Source: Chinchilla lanigera (lineage: Eukaryota; Chordata; Mammalia; Rodentia; Chinchillidae). From it: a stretch of 64,000 bases of DNA. Below the pieces are notes generated by a model, which saw nothing but the letters and a program-made list of their open reading frames with translations, ran no database searches and was not told where the DNA came from. Of the stretch, positions 58,838-64,000 are shown in pieces; within the stretch, counting starts at the first letter, position 1, and each line of letters begins with the position of its first letter. Position numbers and translations under genes: made by a program. The stretch covers positions 2,647,337-2,711,336 of the forward strand of contig NW_004955477.1 of the NCBI RefSeq assembly GCF_000276665.1. Direction: 5' to 3'.

Positions 58838-59039
58838 CGGCTAGCAGAATCTGTGGTTGACACAAAATCCCGGCATCTCCTGTCACTCACACTTCCTAAA
58901 GTACCTGCAACCACTCAGCAGAGCCTCGGTAGGCAAGGGTGGCAGGCAGCCCTGCTCATATCCCAGCACAGGCAAACCTTGACCCCAGAGCCCTTCCCCA
59001 ATGACTTTATTTCCTGTGCTCTGCTTTTAGAAGAAAGAG

Positions 59040-59510
59040 TCTGGCTGTAGCTAGGGCCCGACACGGGCCAGGCCCACGCCTCTGTAGGAACTCGACTGGA
59101 ACAAGGGGCCCAAGGGCCTGGGAGCCTCCACAGTGAGCCAGGAGGGTCAAGGGGCAGAACTGTCCCAGGAATCAGATAGGCATGTGATGATGTGTTCCTT
59201 AGAACAGCCTTTTACATAGAAACAAGTATTTTCTAGATGACTTGAACTAAATGAATGCATCCCATGTACACCTCTGTATTGTGTTTCTGCCATCATTATT
59301 TTCTCTTAGTATCAGAGTTCTGTCCCAAATCCAACCCTCACTGGACTAACTGTACTAGGGACAGATGAAGGGAGACACAGGTTCACAACCAAGTTTACAT
59401 AAACGCCAAATGTTCAAATAGGACTACTACAAGGCATAATCAGTGTCGTAAGTGCCAAGGACAGAGGAGTGAGTCTGTAATTCTAAGGAAGGAGGTAAAG
59501 AGCTGCAATT
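59040..59510. other. Intronic stretch, nothing recognised
   Basis: No exon or repeat is supported. Confidence 0.4.
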
Positions 59511-59514
59511 TCAG

Positions 59515-59692
59515 CCAGGAATGGTACAGCACACCTGTAATTCCACCACTCTGGGAGACTGAGGCAGGAGGACTGCAAGTTCAAGCACAGCCTGGGGACT
59601 TCAGTGACTGAGACTCTATCTCAACATTTTAAAAAGGGCTGGAGAGGCAGCTCAGTGTGAAGACCCTGGGTTCAATCCCTAGTACAACAAAG
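59515..59692 (+). mobile_element. B1-dID dimeric SINE
   Basis: A B1 half ('aggaatggtacagcacacct', 'gggagactgaggcaggagga'), the linker 'aacattttaaaaagggctgg' and an ID-like half ('gaccctgggttcaatcccta') are present. Confidence 0.88.
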
Positions 59693-59694
59693 AA

Positions 59695-60590
59695 CTCGAG
59701 GGCTCCCTCTTGGCTTCAGGTAGGAGTCCCCTGTTGCCCAAACAAGTATGACATACAATGTGCGGCCAGTATCAGCACCCCTAACCGAGGATGGGGTCGG
59801 GGGCTGCCACACAAGCAATCAAGCCACCACCACCTCCCCACACTCCACGTCGCTCTTTCTCTCTGACTCATAGAATCTGCACTACCGACCCTGGCCTGCC
59901 TTTCTCTCCCTTGGCCAACAAGAACATCAAGCAGGCGGCTGAGCTATGAAGGGCACATCCAGGCGACCCTGACAAAGTGTCCTAAACCTCCCCCTTCCAT
60001 AAAATGGCAGCATCTGAGTACAAAGCTCCAAAATGGTTATTTCTATTTTCTAGGATACCAACAACAGCCCCTGTCCAGACCCACGCAGCCAACCCAGAAT
60101 ACCAACAGACAATACAATAATTGTGTTCTCCCTTGGGGAGGGGGAATGACCACACAGAGCCCCATATGAGAATGTTACAATCGTCTCGGACTCCAGAGTC
60201 ACAAATATGTGATCAGGGCATGTGCAGGGCACGCGCTCCCCACGTGTTTTCATGCTTATGAAAGCACAAGGGCCAACGTACTACAGCTGCCGGGGGGCTG
60301 GTAGCCGAGGAAGGCCGGGCACTGGAACAGCACAAAGGAGTCAGGAAAACAGCAGAAATGATATATTCGGACCGTCACTGACTCAGTGTCTTGAAGTTTT
60401 TTGAGAAGCAGGAGCGGAAAGAGGAAGACTGCTTTACAAAGCACAACCAAGAGGAAACTGCAAAGCTAGGCAAAGACAGGGACGGTCCACCCCTGCCAGC
60501 TAGTCCATCTTTAACTGAGCACACAAAGCCAGCAGTGATTTCACACTCACTCTAGACAAATGAAAACCAAAAGTGAGATGCAACCAATCT
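59695..60590. other. Intronic stretch, nothing recognised
   Basis: No exon or repeat is supported. Confidence 0.4.
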
Positions 60591-60599
60591 TTGCAGGCA

Positions 60600-60700
60600 G
60601 CCAGCCACTAATAACTAGATCCAGCAACTGGCTGAGTCAAGCACATCACTTCCTAGCTCTGGCCCTGTTTCCCCGGCTATCGAAAGGCCTCATTGACTTG
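60600..60700 (+). mobile_element. MIR fragment
   Basis: 'agatccagcaactggctgag', 'acatcacttcctagctctgg' and 'ccctgtttccccggctatcg' follow forward MIR. Confidence 0.45.
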
Positions 60701-61079
60701 TGGAAACACAGGGCAGGCTCACCTGTCAGGCTGAGACTCTTGCAAACTCAGGTAAGAGAGGAGGGGAGAAAGTAGTTGACTCTGCACACGGTTGTCATCC
60801 TAGTTCCTGTCACCAAGTAGGGATAGTGACTTCAGGACATCTTAGACAAAGGGAAAACCTCAATATTTAGGAAATGTATATTGCCATTTGGAGAATCTTT
60901 ACTTATTTTACTGAGTCTCAATTGAAAATAAGCTAGAATCTTCTGAAAACTGTTTTAATTTATATTAAGCAACTGTGTCTATCCAGCAGAAGTTACCTAC
61001 TTGATACACAGCAGCCAGACTGCTTGCCAAGAGAGTTTAAAGATAAATATTTTAACAAAAATCCTGCAACATGTATTAA

Positions 61080-61191
61080 AATCAGAGGTACTGGGGGCTG
61101 GGGATATAGCTCAGCAGCATGGCACCTGTCTGGCAAAGGCGAGGTTGTGAGTTCGAATCTCAAACCAAAAAAAAAAAAAATTGGAGGTACT
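61080..61191 (+). mobile_element. ID SINE
   Basis: 'gggggctggggatatagctc', 'gcacctgtctggcaaaggcg', 'aggttgtgagttcgaatctc' and an A14 tail form the element. aat(c/t)(a/g)gaggtact flanks it at 61080-61092 and 61179-61191. Confidence 0.92.
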
Positions 61192-61194
61192 TTT

Positions 61195-64000
61195 AGATTA
61201 TGAAGATTACAACAGATAAAGCACCTGAGTGGCTTTATAGATGGGGAGAGTGACAAAAAGGATCCCTGAGTTTCTGGGCATCACAGGGCAACATGGAGCA
61301 GATGCTAGGGTAAAAGGGCCCCAGGTTGAGACCTAAGGGACACATCTGTTGGGTAGAGTTAGCAGTTAACACTAGTAGTTAGCATGCCGACTTGTCTGAG
61401 CTCCAGCTTACCAATGAGTTTACATACAGGTGGAGGAGCTGGCAGGAATTATGGGAGCAGTGACCTTGAGCACTGGAAATAGCAGCCTGAACATTTCCTC
61501 CAGTAACTTGCATTCACCACATCCTGCCTGGCACCCAGTGACCTGGAGAGCCCGAAATTTTGAATCTGTCTTCTGAATGTCTTGCCTCCTTCAGAAATCT
61601 CAAATTCAAAATGTCTTTTGGGGCCACACAGGGAACATAAATGAGTGAGCCACACTGGGTAGGAACTATGACCTCATGCAGAGCACATGCCCCACCTACA
61701 GCAGACAGCTTTGGCTACAGCTAAGTGCTGCATGGCTATGAGGGAAAGAGGGTCCCCTGGCTAACATTAAAAATCTTCTAGCTTGCTAAGAGAAGCCAAA
61801 AATCTAGTCTTCTTTGTCCAGTCCCCTGATTTTTAAATGTTGTCAAGAAATTCAAAAATTGGTAGAGCATCACTGGACCAAACAAGTCAGGTCTGAGGAC
61901 CACATCTGGCCCCCAGCCCACCAATGTACAAACTCTATCCTAACTGACACTATTAAGACCTATGAAAACACCTGGACAATACAGTTATTAAGTTTACATC
62001 TTGGTTCAAAAAGCCATGTGGACTCACTTTGGCCTTAACAATCCACAGTCATGTACATCCATCTGCATCACTCCCTGGCTCATTCTGTGAATTTGCTGGA
62101 GGCTTCAAAACAGCCAGAGAGCTCAGACTGTGAAATTCCATGCACATCAAAGTAGACCCATGAAACTCCCAACCCCAGTGGAGGCTTGCCTCTCCAGCTG
62201 CATAATGGAGAAGACAGTTGATTTCATTCCTTTGCAAAGCTGCGTGTCCCTTCTCCAGGCAAGCTGTGACCTTATGTGGAGTAGAGGGATCTTTGGTCTG
62301 CCCTGCCATCACCAGGAAAGCTCTCTCTGGCCTCTCCCACAGGGTGGGGTGGGGGAAAGAAAGTTTCCAAGCCAAATACTCTAAATAAATGCAAGGAAAC
62401 TGAGCAGGTGGGACAGATAATTCTGGCTCCCTGACACCTCCAGATTGCTGGCTTTGGTTGGGTCATCACGAATAGAACAGCTGCTTCCTCCTTCAAATAC
62501 TGCACAGAACAGAGGATTCTGTTTGGATGACTTCTATGCGAGATATAGAAACAAGAGGGGAGTTTCCTGCCTTTTATTTCAAAATAGCCCAGGACAAATG
62601 AAGACTTCTTGTACCATAACAACACATTCAAAGGGAAAGTTCGATGAAGCTGCCTTTCTTAAATGTCACCCCACAGAGAGCAACCTACTTCTCTGCCCAC
62701 AAACCATGATAAAAATGTGATTGGGGAACCATCCAGAGAAGCAAGCGATTTCACACAGCAGCTTGGTGCATGACTAGGAACAATACTGAGTAAGATAGAA
62801 AGGCCTTGGAAGGGAGGAACCAGGGTTCCAAGCCAGGTTCTACCCACAGTGGCCCACTCTCTCAGAGACACGGCTCAAATTCAGCTCCTCCCATGTTAAG
62901 TGGGGCTAGTTATCCAACAACTATTTGTGAGACGATCTGATGAGAGAACGTATACATAGAGCTTGGCACATAGTAGGTACTCAACAAACTCTAGCTCTCC
63001 AAGTGAAAGACAATTTCCATTATACAGAGTCACACCAGTGTTCTTTTGGGGCACACACAATTAGCCCTCCTCTCTGAGTGCTGGTGCAGCAGGGAACAAT
63101 TCTGGGCTCACCCCGATCTGCCATGACCTCACCTTGTACTGGTTAAAGAGGACAGAGAAGACTGTTCTAGGAGTGGCAAGCTAGAAATAAGCAAAGTGTT
63201 AAAGATGTAATGGGAAGGGACAGGGATGTGCAATTAAGTGTGGCCTTCCAGGGCTATTCACAGGATGTTTCCTCTTTTAAAGCATAAAAGAAAAACACAA
63301 TGTTTTTCCATGAACATCCTCCTAACTCCAACTTCCTCCTTACAAGATACTTCTTTCATGAAACTATTCTGGGGCTAGATTCACCAGGTTTATCTGTCTG
63401 TCTGTCACTCTGATCTGCGATCTAGAAAAGCCCTGCTGGTATCTTATTCTTGCATTTCATAAATATCTCCATCCTGATATAAAGAGAGTGAACACTGTCT
63501 AAGGAATGCAGATTTGTGCAGACTGGACTCCTGACAACACAGCCCATCTCAGAGAGGCCAGTGCAGCCAGCCTGGACCATGAACAGGTCTGAGGCAAGCA
63601 CTCACACTGCTTCTCTACACATCAAGAGTCCATCGTTAGTAAGGGAGAGGTCAGGGAGTGAGGGAGAGATGGTTCTGGCACCGATATGCTTATGCCTGGC
63701 TTTAATGAACTGGGAATCCATGCTATCTGTATTTACCTCACCTTCTACCTCAGAATGACTCTACCTCTGAGTAATTTCCCAAAAGACTCCTATTCCAAGC
63801 ATACTTGGCCAAGCAAGGCAAGAGCTACAGGTCAGCCCAGTTCTCAGCAGCTCACCAGACTGCACTGATGTCTATTACTGACAGCATTTTAAGGACAGCC
63901 ACATGACATCAGCCTGAAACTCATCTTCCTTCCTCATGCTACACAGGAGACACCATTTTGAGTGAATAGAGTAGTTCCTTATCTGCTCTGTGGCCCTGCA
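61195..64000. other. Intronic right end, nothing recognised except an L2/MIR tail
   Basis: About 62940-63000 ('agcttggcacatagtaggta', 'ctcaacaaactc') is the 3' end of an L2 or MIR. The rest has no exon, promoter or repeat that I can support. Confidence 0.45.

Larger units (their letters stand above)
32926..64000 (-). other. FAM53B: FAM53B intron upstream of the 55-nt exon (partial)
   Basis: The sequence upstream of the acceptor at 32926 contains no FAM53B coding exon up to the right edge, so this intron is at least 31 kb. I searched the minus strand for the expected first coding segment (MVMVLSES...FSREL) and did not find it. No promoter or CpG-island-like stretch was recognised. SINEs are dense, especially at 55.6-61.2 kb. 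Confidence 0.85.

Noticed and set aside
32926..64000. First coding exon of FAM53B
   Set aside because: I searched the minus strand for the expected amino-terminal segment and a matching donor; nothing convincing was found, so it is placed outside the window.

Overview
This is vertebrate, clearly mammalian, intronic DNA. It carries two coding exons of FAM53B (the simplet homologue) on the minus strand, and no complete gene. The repeats point to a rodent outside the mouse/rat group. B1 SINEs with the internal tandem duplication, dimeric B1-dID elements and many tRNA-like ID elements of the 'ggatatagctcagc...ggtaccaaaa' type occur together, alongside older mammal-wide MIR, L2, L1M, MER5A and MaLR remnants. 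A castorimorph such as beaver is my best guess. The species is inference, the rodent assignment is firm.

Layout, with transcription running right to left. Positions 32926-64000 are part of the intron upstream of the 55-nt exon at 32871-32925. Positions 18468-32870 are a 14.4-kb intron. Positions 17686-18467 are the large 782-nt central coding exon. Positions 1-17685 are the start of the next intron. The exon with the usual start codon lies beyond position 64000 and the terminal coding exon lies left of position 1; I looked for both and did not find them. The two exons supply about 279 residues of a protein that is roughly 420 residues long in other mammals.

The introns are a retrotransposition record. 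Many insertions still show target-site duplications. These include a 5'-truncated L1 with an internal inverted segment (19939-21200, 19-bp duplication), a younger L1 3' end nested in an older L1 (47180-47497), a processed fragment of an unidentified mRNA (36285-36631), a poly(A)-only insertion (31112-31128), and several B1 and ID copies. SINEs are densest at 55.6-61.2 kb. L2 and MIR remnants are scattered throughout. AT-rich, repeat-free stretches near 28.4-28.9, 44.2-44.5 and 48.1-48.35 kb are candidates for conserved non-coding elements.

The most interesting observations are these. First, the two exons together make 837 nt, an exact multiple of three with no in-frame stop, so a circular RNA of both would have an endless reading frame; oppositely oriented B1 elements lie on the two sides. 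Second, a perfect 11-bp hairpin plus a direct copy lies about 100 nt upstream of the 55-nt exon. Third, the L1 insertions have an unusual structure and tail. I see no evidence of a wholly new gene system.
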